The notes under the pieces were generated by a model. The model saw only the letters and a program-made list of their open reading frames with translations. It ran no database searches and was not told where the DNA came from. A program made the position numbers and the translations under genes. Source: a candidate division TA06 bacterium (GTDB taxonomy: Bacteria > Hydrothermota > DG-26 > E44-bin18). From it: a DNA stretch of 48,708 nt. The stretch is from positions 1 through 48,708 of the forward strand of contig SOJN01000046.1 in assembly GCA_004376575.1 (NCBI GenBank), read 5' to 3'. This document shows, in pieces, positions 1-8,365 of this stretch. How positions within the stretch are numbered: position 1 is the first letter of the stretch; every line of letters starts with the position of its first letter.

Positions 1-26
1 GAAAAACCACTGAGCTTGTTTTGATA

Positions 27-100
27 CACGCCCGAGAGGATTCGAACCTCTAACCGGCGGATTCGAAGTCCGACGCTCTATCCAGTTGAGCTACGGGCGC
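27..100 (-). tRNA. tRNA-Arg (anticodon TCG)
   Basis: The reverse strand folds as a full cloverleaf. A 7-bp acceptor stem starts GCGCCCG, the D arm contains AGCTCAACTGGATAGAGC, the 7-base anticodon loop is CTTCGAA, and the T arm contains GGTTCGAATCC. Loop positions 34-36 read TCG, which decodes the Arg codon CGA. The bases after the discriminator are not CCA, so the CCA end must be added after transcription. Confidence 0.96.
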
Positions 101-452
101 GTTTACATTGAAGATTGAAGATTTCAGATTGCTGTTTCAAAGAACCGTGTCAAAAGGAATCCTGTGTCAGGTTCCACTTGGGATTGTAGGGGGAAGGCGG
201 GGGGTTGTCAACGAAATCATCTAATCCGGCTACTCCAGGGCAGCAAGCTTCAAGGTGAGGCTACGTGCGTTTGCAGAACGCTGGATCCTCGCGGCTAGCT
301 GTAGGCCCTAAATCCTTCCAGGAAGCTGGATTCCGGCATGAATCTTGCGACTTTATGTATAGTAGCAACGGAAATGGATGTCTTGGTGGCTGTAATTCTG
401 CGTGATTGGCAGAACCGCAGAGTCAGTCGCAATAAGCGGGGAGGTGGAGCAC

Positions 453-896
453 ATGGCCATGTTTGCACTAACCCAACCGAATGTGATCAAGCTAAAGGCT
501 ATGAGGAATATTGGGGGCCTGGCAAGAGCCTTGAAATATAGGGCCGACTCAGGTGTTCGGGCGGACGCTGCTCAGGCTCTTGGAGAGCTCCGAAACAGGT
601 TGGCTATACCCCCTCTCGTTGGAGCGCTCAGGGATGAGAACAGATTGGTCCGAAAGAACGCTGCTCAGGCTCTCGGCAAGATAGGGGGCAGCAGCGCGCT
701 GGAACCTCTCGTTGAGGCCCTGAATGATGAAGATTGCTTTGTTCAAGCGAAGGCAGCGGCAGCTCTTGGAAAGATGGGAGACAGAAGGGCGATAGATCCC
801 CTCCTTCGTTTCATTCACGATGTCAAACATGAGTATGTTCGAGAAACAGCACGTGCGGCAGTCAACGCGATAAAGATGCAACTGACATTCGTATGA
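453..896 (+). CDS. Small HEAT-repeat (PBS-lyase type) protein, copy A
   Basis: The protein has 147 residues built from about four HEAT-like repeats of roughly 31 residues. Each carries the pattern VRxxAAxALGxxxDxxAxxPLxxAL, as in PBS-lyase HEAT proteins, which serve as alpha-solenoid binding scaffolds. There is no signal peptide and no catalytic motif, so it is probably cytoplasmic with an unknown partner. I chose the internal ATG preceded by GGGGAGGTGGAG over an upstream in-frame ATG because it aligns exactly with the start of the next gene. That gene is a clear tandem paralogue, with about 60 percent identical residues by eye and a partly conserved leader. The exact function is unknown. Confidence 0.85.
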   Translation: MAMFALTQPNVIKLKAMRNIGGLARALKYRADSGVRADAAQALGELRNRLAIPPLVGALRDENRLVRKNAAQALGKIGGSSALEPLVEALNDEDCFVQAKAAAALGKMGDRRAIDPLLRFIHDVKHEYVRETARAAVNAIKMQLTFV

Positions 897-929
897 ACGG
901 CTGTGCGTGAAAGTGAGCATTCCGGACCC

Positions 930-958
930 TTGACAAATCGCCTTTTGGGTATTACAAT
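930..958 (+). promoter_or_regulatory. sigma70-type promoter for HEAT copy B
   Basis: A perfect -35 TTGACA is followed after 17 bp by TACAAT. It lies about 150 bp upstream of the second HEAT gene, so each duplicate may be transcribed separately. Confidence 0.65.
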
Positions 959-1107
959 TTTGTATGAGGTGATGCGTCAGGCAGGTTAGGAGTTAGATAT
1001 TCAGCGAGACGGCGGATTTGGGATTCGGGGTCCCGCTGAGCTGGCGAGATTTGCCTGGTTGGCAGAATGGTGGAATTGGTAGCCACAATTCTGAGGGGGG
1101 TGAGCGT

Positions 1108-1551
1108 ATGGCCTTATTCGCGCCAATCGAGCCCAATGTGGTTAGGCTAAAAGCTGCGAGGAATGTGAAGGCTCTGATAAAAGCCTTGAAGTACGTGAAT
1201 AGCTCGGATGTCAGAAAGGGTGCAGCAGCTGGATTGGGAGAGCTGAAGGACGAGACAGCGGTAGATCCTCTTATTGAAGCGCTTAAGGATGAAGACAAAT
1301 ATGTTCGAAAGAATGCGGCGGAGGCTCTCGGCAAGATAGGGGACAGAAGAGCAATGGAGCCTCTCATTGAAGCCCTGGAGGACGAAGACTGGTTTGTTCA
1401 AGAGAAGGCGGCAGCAGCGCTTGGAAAGATAGGAGACAAAAGAGCAGTAGATCCTCTCCTTCGGTTCATTCGAGATTTAAAACATGAGCATTTCAGGGGG
1501 ACTGCACGTGCCGCGCTGCATTTGATAAAGCTCAGGCAGCAACTCCGATAA
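1108..1551 (+). CDS. Small HEAT-repeat (PBS-lyase type) protein, copy B
   Basis: The protein has 147 residues and is a tandem paralogue of the preceding gene over its whole length. The HEAT units are cleaner here: [28 protein letters not shown] and [17 protein letters not shown]. The start is an ATG behind GGGGGGTGAG; the longer in-frame extension upstream is rejected because copy A has no equivalent. Sequence before the start (TTGGCAGAA followed by a purine-rich tract) resembles the copy A leader, so the duplication included regulatory DNA. It is likely a cytoplasmic protein-interaction scaffold. Nothing nearby fixes the partner. Confidence 0.86.
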   Translation: MALFAPIEPNVVRLKAARNVKALIKALKYVNSSDVRKGAAAGLGELKDETAVDPLIEALKDEDKYVRKNAAEALGKIGDRRAMEPLIEALEDEDWFVQEKAAAALGKIGDKRAVDPLLRFIRDLKHEHFRGTARAALHLIKLRQQLR

Positions 1552-1635
1552 ATAGCTGTAGGTTATAAATGGGTTCTGTTTCTGGTTCGGGGCTTTCAGT
1601 GTTGATGGCTGGCAGGGCTGAATCTAACATAGAAT

Positions 1636-1790
1636 CAAATTCCAAATCTCGAATTCCAAGTTCCAAATAAATCCCAAACTCCAAATCCCGAATCACAAAC
1701 TTGAACCATCATTTGTTTGTAGTTTGGTCCTTGGTCATTCGAATTTGTTTATGATTTGGAGTTTGGTTATTGGAATTTGTTTGTGATGGT
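1636..1790. repeat. Permuted CAAAT-word palindromic repeat, copy 1
   Basis: An AT-rich intergenic block made of permutations of CCAAATC, CCAAACT, ATTCCAA and ACAAAC, followed by the complementary words. CCAAACTCCAAATC at 1674-1687 is exactly complementary to GATTTGGAGTTTGG at 1753-1766, so the block can form a long hairpin. A closely similar block lies at 7122-7270. Confidence 0.8.
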
Positions 1791-1791
1791 C

Positions 1792-1820
1792 TTGTATGTT
1801 CGGAATGCTTCGGATATAAT
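1792..1820 (+). promoter_or_regulatory. Candidate promoter at the edge of the repeat
   Basis: TTGTAT and a perfect TATAAT are separated by 17 bp, directly after the palindromic repeat and about 95 bp upstream of the small membrane protein gene. This could be its promoter. Confidence 0.5.
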
Positions 1821-1915
1821 AGAAACTCAGGGGAATGTCCTTAACGAGTCGGGGTCATCTCTCTTGAGTAATCGCTGTCTGATGCAAATAGCTGGTCAAC
1901 CAAAAGGGGCATGAT

Positions 1916-2362
1916 ATGATTCCGCAGGCACGGTATGGGGGAGAAGAAGGCCAGGATGTTATTGTACGTATCAGAACCATCATCGGAGTAGCATTAGTAA
2001 TTGTTGGATGCATGATGGCTTTTTGGGCATTCGCGAGTGTTTATAAGATATTCACGAATCCTCAGGAGATCGGGGCCTTCAAACAGATTGCGCCAGAGAA
2101 CCCCGAATTTAGAGAGCTGGATATAGAAGGAAAAAAGGTGGTAATACCAGAAGGCCTCTTCCATTTCATGGCATATGTTATTGCATGTTTCTTGCTACTC
2201 ATAGCAGGAGTCATTGGTGCGAGTTTGGTTACAGGCGGCGCGAACTTGCTGCAAAGCAGCTTCAGGAGACTGGAAGCGAAAGTCGACAAGAAGATGGATA
2301 AGCTGAAGAATAAGATGGAGGAAATAGGAGAGCTGATTGAGAAGAAAACGGGCGCCGAATAA
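1916..2362 (+). CDS. Small two-TM membrane protein with C-terminal coiled coil
   Basis: I do not recognise a family. The 148-residue product has a hydrophobic segment at about residues 18-41, a polar stretch, and a second hydrophobic segment at about 70-97. A charged heptad-like tail follows (EAKVDKKMDKLKNKMEEIGE), which suggests a coiled coil. Both ends are probably on the same side of the membrane. The annotated start has a weak ribosome-binding site; a purine-rich GGGGGAGAAGAAGG lies just downstream, so initiation a few codons later at a rare start is possible. It lies between a repeat and a radical SAM gene with about 200 bp on either side, so no operon is evident. Confidence 0.7.
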   Translation: MIPQARYGGEEGQDVIVRIRTIIGVALVIVGCMMAFWAFASVYKIFTNPQEIGAFKQIAPENPEFRELDIEGKKVVIPEGLFHFMAYVIACFLLLIAGVIGASLVTGGANLLQSSFRRLEAKVDKKMDKLKNKMEEIGELIEKKTGAE

Positions 2363-2558
2363 TACAACCACAGACTTTGTGTAGAATCGAAGGAGAGCCA
2401 TGCCGCTTCCTGGTGGCAGGATTCTTTTGTCGTTGTTACCCTGAGTAGTTAGTCTTTGACACTGCCTGTTTCATTGCATACAATCTTGCCTGATTGTCGG
2501 AATTGGCGTTAGGGTATGGTGTGAAATTGTTCGTGTACAGTGGAGGCAAAACATCACG

Positions 2559-3458
2559 TTGACAGGGCTGCATTTTCTTCTGAGCTATATGTGCAATCTG
2601 GAGTGTGATCACTGTTTTGTGTACAGTGCCCCAAGTGCCAAAGGCACCTTCACGCTGAAGCAAATACGCGATGTTCTTGGTGAAGCAGTTAAGATTGGGA
2701 CAATAGAGTGGATATACTTCGAAGGTGGGGAGCCGTTCTTATTCTACCCCATAATGGTTGAAGGCATCAAGCTCTCTCGGGACATGGGATTCAAAACTGG
2801 TGTTGTGACTAACGCCTATTATGCAACCTCCAAGGAAGATGCAGAGATCTGGCTGAAACCTCTTTGTGAAATGGGAATATCTGCTCTCAGCGTGAGTGAC
2901 GATTCATATCACAGTGAAGACGAAAAAGACAATGCTGCCAAACGAGTTTCAGCTGCGGCAAAAAGGTTGGGCATGCCCGTGAATTCGATTTGCATTGAGA
3001 AACCTACGGTTGAAACAACTACGGAGAAGGAGGAAGATAAGGGAGCACCGGTCATCGGAGGTGGTGCGAAGTTCAGAGGAAGAGCAGTTGAGAAACTGCT
3101 GGAGGGACTTCCCAGAAGGCGGTGGGAGGAATTCACAGAGTGTCCGGATGAAGACCTAAAGGAACCCAAAAGAGTGCATCTCGACTCATACGGTAATGTT
3201 CATCTGTGTCAGGGACTGAGTATGGGTAATATGTGGAAGACTCCCCTGTCAGTGTTAGTGAAAAACTATGATGCTGATTCACACCCAATATGCGGCCCCT
3301 TGGTGAGAGGTGGGCCTGCACTTCTGGCTAAGGAGTGTGGTATCGACCACCATGACGAGTATGTTGATGCCTGCCATCTCTGCTATCTCACTCGCCTGGC
3401 CATGATAGATAAGTTTCCAGAATACCTTGCACCGAGACAAGTATATGGGCTTGAATAG
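2559..3458 (+). CDS. Radical SAM protein with C-terminal cysteine cluster (A)
   Basis: A radical SAM enzyme of 299 residues. The iron-sulfur motif CNLECDHC (CX3CX2C) starts at residue 12, and FEGGEP provides the SAM-binding glycines. The C-terminal half carries more cysteines: a VHLDSYGN strand followed by LCQG, a CG pair, and CHLC. This resembles a twitch or SPASM-like auxiliary cluster domain. A TTG start is used, 12 bases after GGAGG. A related enzyme on the opposite strand at 8.3 kb shares VHxDxYGN, the glycine-rich CxGxSxG and the CHLC...R signature. No RiPP precursor or obvious substrate gene is next to it, so the substrate is unknown. Confidence 0.85.
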   Translation: MTGLHFLLSYMCNLECDHCFVYSAPSAKGTFTLKQIRDVLGEAVKIGTIEWIYFEGGEPFLFYPIMVEGIKLSRDMGFKTGVVTNAYYATSKEDAEIWLKPLCEMGISALSVSDDSYHSEDEKDNAAKRVSAAAKRLGMPVNSICIEKPTVETTTEKEEDKGAPVIGGGAKFRGRAVEKLLEGLPRRRWEEFTECPDEDLKEPKRVHLDSYGNVHLCQGLSMGNMWKTPLSVLVKNYDADSHPICGPLVRGGPALLAKECGIDHHDEYVDACHLCYLTRLAMIDKFPEYLAPRQVYGLE

Positions 3459-3468
3459 CTTTCACAAA

Positions 3469-3594
3469 GGAGGTTCTGGGGTTCAATGTTGAACATTTGA
3501 ACAATTGAACACTTGAACGGGAGTTGTAGGGAGGAATCAGGGGAGGTTCTAGGGTTCAATGTTGAACATTTGAACTCTTGAGCATTTGAACGGG
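3469..3594. repeat. Two copies of a GAAC-word repeat
   Basis: Two near-identical units of about 53 bp (3469-3521 and 3542-3594) begin GGAGGTTCT and run through GTTCAATGTTGAACATTTGAAC to CTTGAACGGG-like ends. The words TTGAAC and GTTCAA are self-complementary, so hairpins are possible. No coding signal is seen here. Confidence 0.75.
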
Positions 3595-3690
3595 GGGGAG
3601 GAGAAAGGTTATGAGGGGAATAAAAGGGAGGGTGACAATATTGAGTGACGAGGGGCGAAGAACGAAGTACAAAGTGAATAGGATGTGCAG

Positions 3691-5643
3691 ATGAGAAGGA
3701 CCGTATGTATCGCGGTAGCTCTTTTTCTGATGTTTGTTTCGGACGGTCATGTTTTTTCTTATGAGGGCCGGAAGGAACAAGGAAATCTTGTTATCGAAGG
3801 GATTCCTGGGATTCCACAAAGGATTATAGAACGGAGTTTTCAGTATCAGAACACTCGCTCGGCCTCTGTGCGTGATTGGAATCCTACCGGCGGTGGCATG
3901 CTGATTTCTGCGCGCTTTGGCGAAACAAGCCAGTTTCACTACATAGAGAAACCAGGCGGTGCGCGGAGGCAGATCACATTCTTTTCAGATCCGGTCGGCG
4001 GCGCTGCGATGTGTCCGGATCCTTCCAGACAGGGATTTCTTTACACCAAGGACGTGGGAGGAAAAGAGCTCTATCAGATCTTCTATTTCGATCTCGACAA
4101 TGGGAAATACACGATGCTGACAGATGGCACATCCAAGAACGGGGGGATGCGCTGGTCCAATAAAGGGGACAGATTCGTCTACCGCAGCACGAAACGGAAT
4201 GGCCGTGATTGGGACCTGTACCTGAGCAGTATGAATAGCCCGCACAAGGCGAAACTAATCTTTGAAGGCGAAGGGTGGTGGAGTGCGGGAGATTGGTCGC
4301 CGGATGACAAGCTTTTGCTAATCCACAAATATGTCTCGGTTAACGAGTCTTACTACTACATACTTGATATCGCATCCGGCAGGATCAGACAGATCAACCC
4401 AACTGACGAGAAAGTTGCGTATGGATCCGCTCGTTGGGCAAAGAATGGCAAGGGGATTTTCATTACATCGGATGAAGGGAGTGAATTCCGGCAGTTGCAG
4501 TGCTATGACCTTGGTACGAATGAGGTTAGCGATTTGACAGCAGAGATTCCCTGGGATGTAAAGGCAATTGAGATGTCCCGAGAGCGAGACAAGCTGGCAT
4601 TCTCAACGAACGAGGGTGGTATCACCAAGCTCTATCTCCTCGATACGAGTACTAAGAAATACAAGCAGATTCCGGGCATTCCCCTTGGACAGGTCTATGC
4701 GTTAAACTTTCATCCTGATGGGATTCGATTGGCGTTAGTCATCAACACGCCCCAGAGACCAGGTGATATCTATGTACTTCATCTTGAAGACAATTCGCTT
4801 GTCCGTTGGACGCACAGTGAGGTTGGTGGGCTCAACACAGATTCATTTGTGGTGCCCAAGTTGGTCCATTATGAGACGTTCGACAAGGTTGATGGCAAGT
4901 CTCGTATGATTCCAACGTTTTACTACAAACCACAGAAGGGGAAGGGCCCGTACCCTGTCGTCGTTAGCATACATGGAGGACCTGAAGGCCAATACGTTCC
5001 ATACTTCTCTCCCACAGCGCAGTACTATGTTAACGAGTTAGGGGTAGCCGTGCTTGCCCCGAATGTACGTGGTTCTTCCGGCTACGGAAAGAACTTTCTC
5101 AAGCTCGACAATGCCTACAAGCGAGAAAATTCCGTCAAAGACATCGGCAAACTCCTGGATTGGATTGAAGATCAGCCGGAGCTTGATGCTTCACGAGTCG
5201 CGGTTGTCGGCGGTTCTTACGGAGGATATATGGTTCTTGCTTCCATGACTCACTATGATGGCCGGATCAAATGCGGCATAGATGTCTTCGGGATCAGTAA
5301 CTTCGTGACGTTCCTTGAACGCACCGGTGAGTACAGGCGGGACCTCCGGAGAGTCGAATATGGGGATGAACGGGATCCCCAGATGCGCGAATTCTTGGTA
5401 GGCATCTCACCAACAACGAATGCTCACAGGATAACCAAACCAATGTTCATTGTGCAGGGTCTGAACGATCCGAGGGTGCCAGTAACCGAATCAGAGCAAA
5501 TCGTTTCGGCCATCCGGAAGAATGGAGGCGTCGTGTGGTATCTGCTGGCCAAGGATGAGGGGCACGGATTCAGCAAAAAGAGTAACCGCGATTACTACAA
5601 GAATGCCGTTTTCCTGTTTCTTGAGAAATATCTGTTGCAATAA
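3691..5643 (+). CDS. Secreted S9 family (prolyl oligopeptidase-like) peptidase
   Basis: A serine peptidase with an N-terminal beta-propeller (about residues 40-380, WSxDG/NKGD-type blades) and a C-terminal alpha/beta-hydrolase domain. Counting from an upstream GTG at 3685, the nucleophile is S511 in GGSYGG, the acid is probably D595 in GLNDPRVP, and the base is H627 in DEGHGF. The spacing is normal for S9 acylaminoacyl-peptidase or DPP-like enzymes. Residues 1-22 form a signal peptide, so it should act outside the cytoplasm on short peptides. I prefer the ATG two codons after the GTG. It stands alone between repeats and a HIT gene. Confidence 0.92.
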   Translation: MRRTVCIAVALFLMFVSDGHVFSYEGRKEQGNLVIEGIPGIPQRIIERSFQYQNTRSASVRDWNPTGGGMLISARFGETSQFHYIEKPGGARRQITFFSDPVGGAAMCPDPSRQGFLYTKDVGGKELYQIFYFDLDNGKYTMLTDGTSKNGGMRWSNKGDRFVYRSTKRNGRDWDLYLSSMNSPHKAKLIFEGEGWWSAGDWSPDDKLLLIHKYVSVNESYYYILDIASGRIRQINPTDEKVAYGSARWAKNGKGIFITSDEGSEFRQLQCYDLGTNEVSDLTAEIPWDVKAIEMSRERDKLAFSTNEGGITKLYLLDTSTKKYKQIPGIPLGQVYALNFHPDGIRLALVINTPQRPGDIYVLHLEDNSLVRWTHSEVGGLNTDSFVVPKLVHYETFDKVDGKSRMIPTFYYKPQKGKGPYPVVVSIHGGPEGQYVPYFSPTAQYYVNELGVAVLAPNVRGSSGYGKNFLKLDNAYKRENSVKDIGKLLDWIEDQPELDASRVAVVGGSYGGYMVLASMTHYDGRIKCGIDVFGISNFVTFLERTGEYRRDLRRVEYGDERDPQMREFLVGISPTTNAHRITKPMFIVQGLNDPRVPVTESEQIVSAIRKNGGVVWYLLAKDEGHGFSKKSNRDYYKNAVFLFLEKYLLQ

Positions 5644-5830
5644 GAGACGGCACAGAAGAGTCGACAAACGTGGAACCTAGGTCTTTCTCGAATTCCATCT
5701 GTGTGGCTGTGCGCTATGCAGGTGTTCGGAAGAAAGAAAGACCAAAAGGTCTAGACTAGAGCGATCAAGCTCTGGCAAGGGGGACTATTGGAACGTACGC
5801 ATTCTGGATGTAGGAAGAAGGAGTACAAAA

Positions 5831-6274
5831 ATGGCAGAAAGGATGCACGAATGCGTGTTTTGCAAGGATATTGCCGCAAGATTTGAAAGAAAACGCCCCC
5901 AGTGGATAGCTGACTTGCAGGTTTCAACCGCAATTGTGTGTAGCAATCAAATATGTCGAGGTTATACCATTCTCATTTACAATAAGGCGCATCATACAGA
6001 ACTATTTCAGCTCGAGAGGGAGAACCAGGTAGCATACATGGAAGACTTAAGCAAAGTAGCAAGGGCCATATATGATGTTTATCGTCCCCATAAGATGAAC
6101 TATGAACTCTTGGGCAATGTTGTGCCTCATTTGCACTGGCATATTATTCCTCGTCGAGAAGCAGATCCGATTGAACTGCATTGGCCCATCTGGGGCAAAG
6201 ATTACACTGAAGTCAGGCTGGCAGACAGCGAGTACCGTGAGATAGTCAGGCAGATAAGAGCACATCTTTTGTAA
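5831..6274 (+). CDS. HIT family (histidine triad) protein
   Basis: A nucleotide hydrolase or transferase of the HIT superfamily, 147 residues. The catalytic triad HLHWH covers residues 100-104 (H100, H102, H104) and is followed by IIPRR. An N-terminal CVFCKD pair of cysteines is typical of zinc-binding HIT proteins. The ATG is preceded by GAAGAAGGAG at good spacing. Family members hydrolyse dinucleotides or nucleoside phosphoramidates; which substrate is used here cannot be told. The next gene starts close behind, so the two are probably co-transcribed. Confidence 0.92.
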   Translation: MAERMHECVFCKDIAARFERKRPQWIADLQVSTAIVCSNQICRGYTILIYNKAHHTELFQLERENQVAYMEDLSKVARAIYDVYRPHKMNYELLGNVVPHLHWHIIPRREADPIELHWPIWGKDYTEVRLADSEYREIVRQIRAHLL

Positions 6275-6307
6275 ATGGGAAATGCCAATGGAACAGAGGA
6301 TGAAGGG

Positions 6308-7111
6308 ATGAATAAATTCGGCGGATATGACGACCCGTTATTTGCTGAGCTTTACGACTTCACACCTCCTTATAACGCGCGGCCGGACATAGATTTCTAT
6401 CTAAACCTTGCAGGTTCTATAGAAGGCAAGATTCTGGAACTGGGCTGCGGCACGGGAAGGATACTGATACCCTCCGCGGTGGCAGGCTGCCGAATCGTCG
6501 GGCTAGACAATTCTGAGTTCATGGTGGCAAGGTGCCGTGAAAAGCTGCAAAGCCAGCCCAAGGAAGTACAGGGGCGCGTTCAGCTTGTTAACGGCAGTAT
6601 GACCGACTTCGAATTGGGGAAAATGTTTGCACTAGTGACAGCACCTTTCCGGGCTTTTCAGCACCTCATTTCCATCGAGGAGCAGCTTAGTTGTCTGCGT
6701 TGCGTGAATCGTCATTTGCGGGTAGGTGGGAGACTTGTCTTTGATGTCTTTCAAGTCGACCCTTCAAGGATAGACAACCCAGCATATACAAAGGAGACTG
6801 AGGAGTTTGCAGAGGTAATACTGTCTGATGGCAGAAGCTTCCGTCGCTCCCACCGAACTATTGCTTTTCACAGAGCTGAACAATACAACGACATTGAATT
6901 GATTTTTTATGTGACCCATCCTGACGGGCGAACTGAGCGATTGGTTCAGGCGTTTCCCTTTCGATACTTCTTTCGGTACGAAGTGGAGCACCTTTTGGCA
7001 CGAGCAGGTTTCGAGGTGATCCAGTTGTTCGGGAATTTTGATAAGTCGGAACTTACAAATGATTCCAACGATATGATTTTTGTTGCGAAGAAATGTGAGA
7101 GTACACTATGA
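6308..7111 (+). CDS. Class I SAM-dependent methyltransferase
   Basis: A Rossmann-fold methyltransferase. Motif I is ILELGCGTGRILIP, followed by the acidic end of strand 2 (IVGLDNS) and a motif IV-like VTAPFRAFQHL. The length of about 267 residues fits the family. I prefer the ATG behind AGAGGATGAAGGG over an ATG at 6275 that abuts the preceding stop but lacks a ribosome-binding site. It resembles small-molecule methyltransferases (methyltransf_25/11 type); the substrate is unknown. It follows the HIT gene on the same strand and its stop runs into a palindromic repeat. Confidence 0.88.
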   Translation: MNKFGGYDDPLFAELYDFTPPYNARPDIDFYLNLAGSIEGKILELGCGTGRILIPSAVAGCRIVGLDNSEFMVARCREKLQSQPKEVQGRVQLVNGSMTDFELGKMFALVTAPFRAFQHLISIEEQLSCLRCVNRHLRVGGRLVFDVFQVDPSRIDNPAYTKETEEFAEVILSDGRSFRRSHRTIAFHRAEQYNDIELIFYVTHPDGRTERLVQAFPFRYFFRYEVEHLLARAGFEVIQLFGNFDKSELTNDSNDMIFVAKKCESTL

Positions 7112-7121
7112 GAAATAACTT

Positions 7122-7270
7122 CCAATCACCAAATCCCAAATCACAAACAAATTCCAAGCTCTAAATCGCAAATCACAAACTTGAACCGTCACTTGTTTGC
7201 AATTTGGTGCTTGGTCATTGTGATTTGTCTGTGATTTGGAGTTTGGTTATTGTGATTTGCTTGTAATTTG
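7122..7270. repeat. Permuted CAAAT-word palindromic repeat, copy 2
   Basis: The core from 7171 closely follows copy 1 from 1691: AATCACAAACTTGAACC, then TTGTTTG, TTTGGT, CTTGGTCATT, GTGATTTGGAGTTTGG. Flanking CCAAATCCCAAATC-type words complement the right arm. It lies between two convergent genes and supplies the last codons and stop of the minus-strand radical SAM gene, so it may act as a bidirectional terminator-like hairpin. Confidence 0.8.
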
Positions 7271-8356
7271 GGAATAGAATTTCTTCGGGGCAAGCTCTTT
7301 GAATTCCCTGGGTTGCTGAATGAGGTGTTTGCGAATGTCTGTGCAGAGATGGCATTTAGAAATGTAACCCTCTGGTAATTCTCTGTAACCAGATTTTGTC
7401 CCGAGTTCAAAAAGTCCTTCCATTTTTGTCATGAGGGCTTCCAAGACCGGATAGTTACGCAAATCTATCCCCTGACAGAGTAAGCTCAGATCATGCGCAT
7501 CACCCAGGGAAATGCCTCCACAATATCCGGTCATGTAGTTGCCGTAATTGTCAACGTGAACATGCCAGTCGCGCTCCAGCTCTTGTCGACAGGATTCAGC
7601 AAAGAAATGCCTTGCCGGGTATTTTTTGAACAGATGTCCAAGCTTGTATAGCAATCTCCCCGTCGGGAGTAACTCAGCATAGTATAGGCCTTCCAGACCT
7701 GCCTTATCCAGATATCTTTCAAAGGGGAGGGTATTCTTGATACCGAGCTTGCTGAACTGGTGATAAAAGAAATCTTGGTAAACCAATGTATTATTTCCAA
7801 ACATCTCCATACTGATACGCAGAGCTCTCTCTGTTCTTTCAAAGGGGACGTGCTCAAGAATGAAGGGATTGACGCTTATCAGTATACCATTCAGGCCATT
7901 GCCTTTTAACTGCGCGAGTTTGTTCCTGGTCACTTCGTCGCTCGTGCACCAGTGACAGTTGGTCTCCACGAAAGTTGAAGGGATTTGCAGTCCACAAGCG
8001 ATTTTTGTGCATTCTAGCAAGAGACCAAAGTTCAGGAATGGTTCACCGCCTGTGAAGTGAAGCCCATAGTTTACGCCGACTTTGTTTGGGCCGTAGGGGC
8101 TGGGCTTAATCTTGCCTGATAGTTGAGTTAGAATCTTTTCTGCATCTTCTCTGGAAATCCAGTCAGCATCCCATTTCGGTGACCCGGCATACATACAGTG
8201 CTTGCACTCGCTGGTACATTTGTATGAAAGTAGCAGACCTCCAGAGATCGGCTCAGGTATTGACAATGTTTTCACCGGGGTGCCTTTTTGCCGAGGCTTG
8301 GTATGTTCCTGAGAGCTGGCTTGCTTCCTTGGGTCTTTGGCCTGTTTCAGTTTCAT
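7247..8356 (-). CDS. Radical SAM protein with C-terminal cysteine cluster (B)
   Basis: A radical SAM enzyme of about 369 residues. CTSECKHC (CX3CX2C) lies near residue 50 and HFTGGEPF follows. The C-terminal part contains VHVDNYGN, GYCGGISLG and CHLCTDIR, matching the layout of the radical SAM protein at 2.6 kb, so both belong to one family. The middle has an extra CHWC pair. The N-terminal 35 residues are charged and lysine-rich and probably disordered. I prefer the ATG to a GTG three codons upstream; neither has a strong ribosome-binding site. The last residues (about QITSKSQ) are encoded inside the palindromic repeat. Substrate unknown. Confidence 0.85.
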   Translation of the reverse strand: MKLKQAKDPRKQASSQEHTKPRQKGTPVKTLSIPEPISGGLLLSYKCTSECKHCMYAGSPKWDADWISREDAEKILTQLSGKIKPSPYGPNKVGVNYGLHFTGGEPFLNFGLLLECTKIACGLQIPSTFVETNCHWCTSDEVTRNKLAQLKGNGLNGILISVNPFILEHVPFERTERALRISMEMFGNNTLVYQDFFYHQFSKLGIKNTLPFERYLDKAGLEGLYYAELLPTGRLLYKLGHLFKKYPARHFFAESCRQELERDWHVHVDNYGNYMTGYCGGISLGDAHDLSLLCQGIDLRNYPVLEALMTKMEGLFELGTKSGYRELPEGYISKCHLCTDIRKHLIQQPREFKELAPKKFYSQITSKSQ

Positions 8357-8365
8357 GTCTAACAC

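Noticed and set aside
1048-1100. GGTGGAATTGGTAG looks like the 5' part of a tRNA-Leu or Ser gene.
   Set aside because: No anticodon or T arm follows; it lies in the leader of the second HEAT gene and pairs with the first gene's leader instead.
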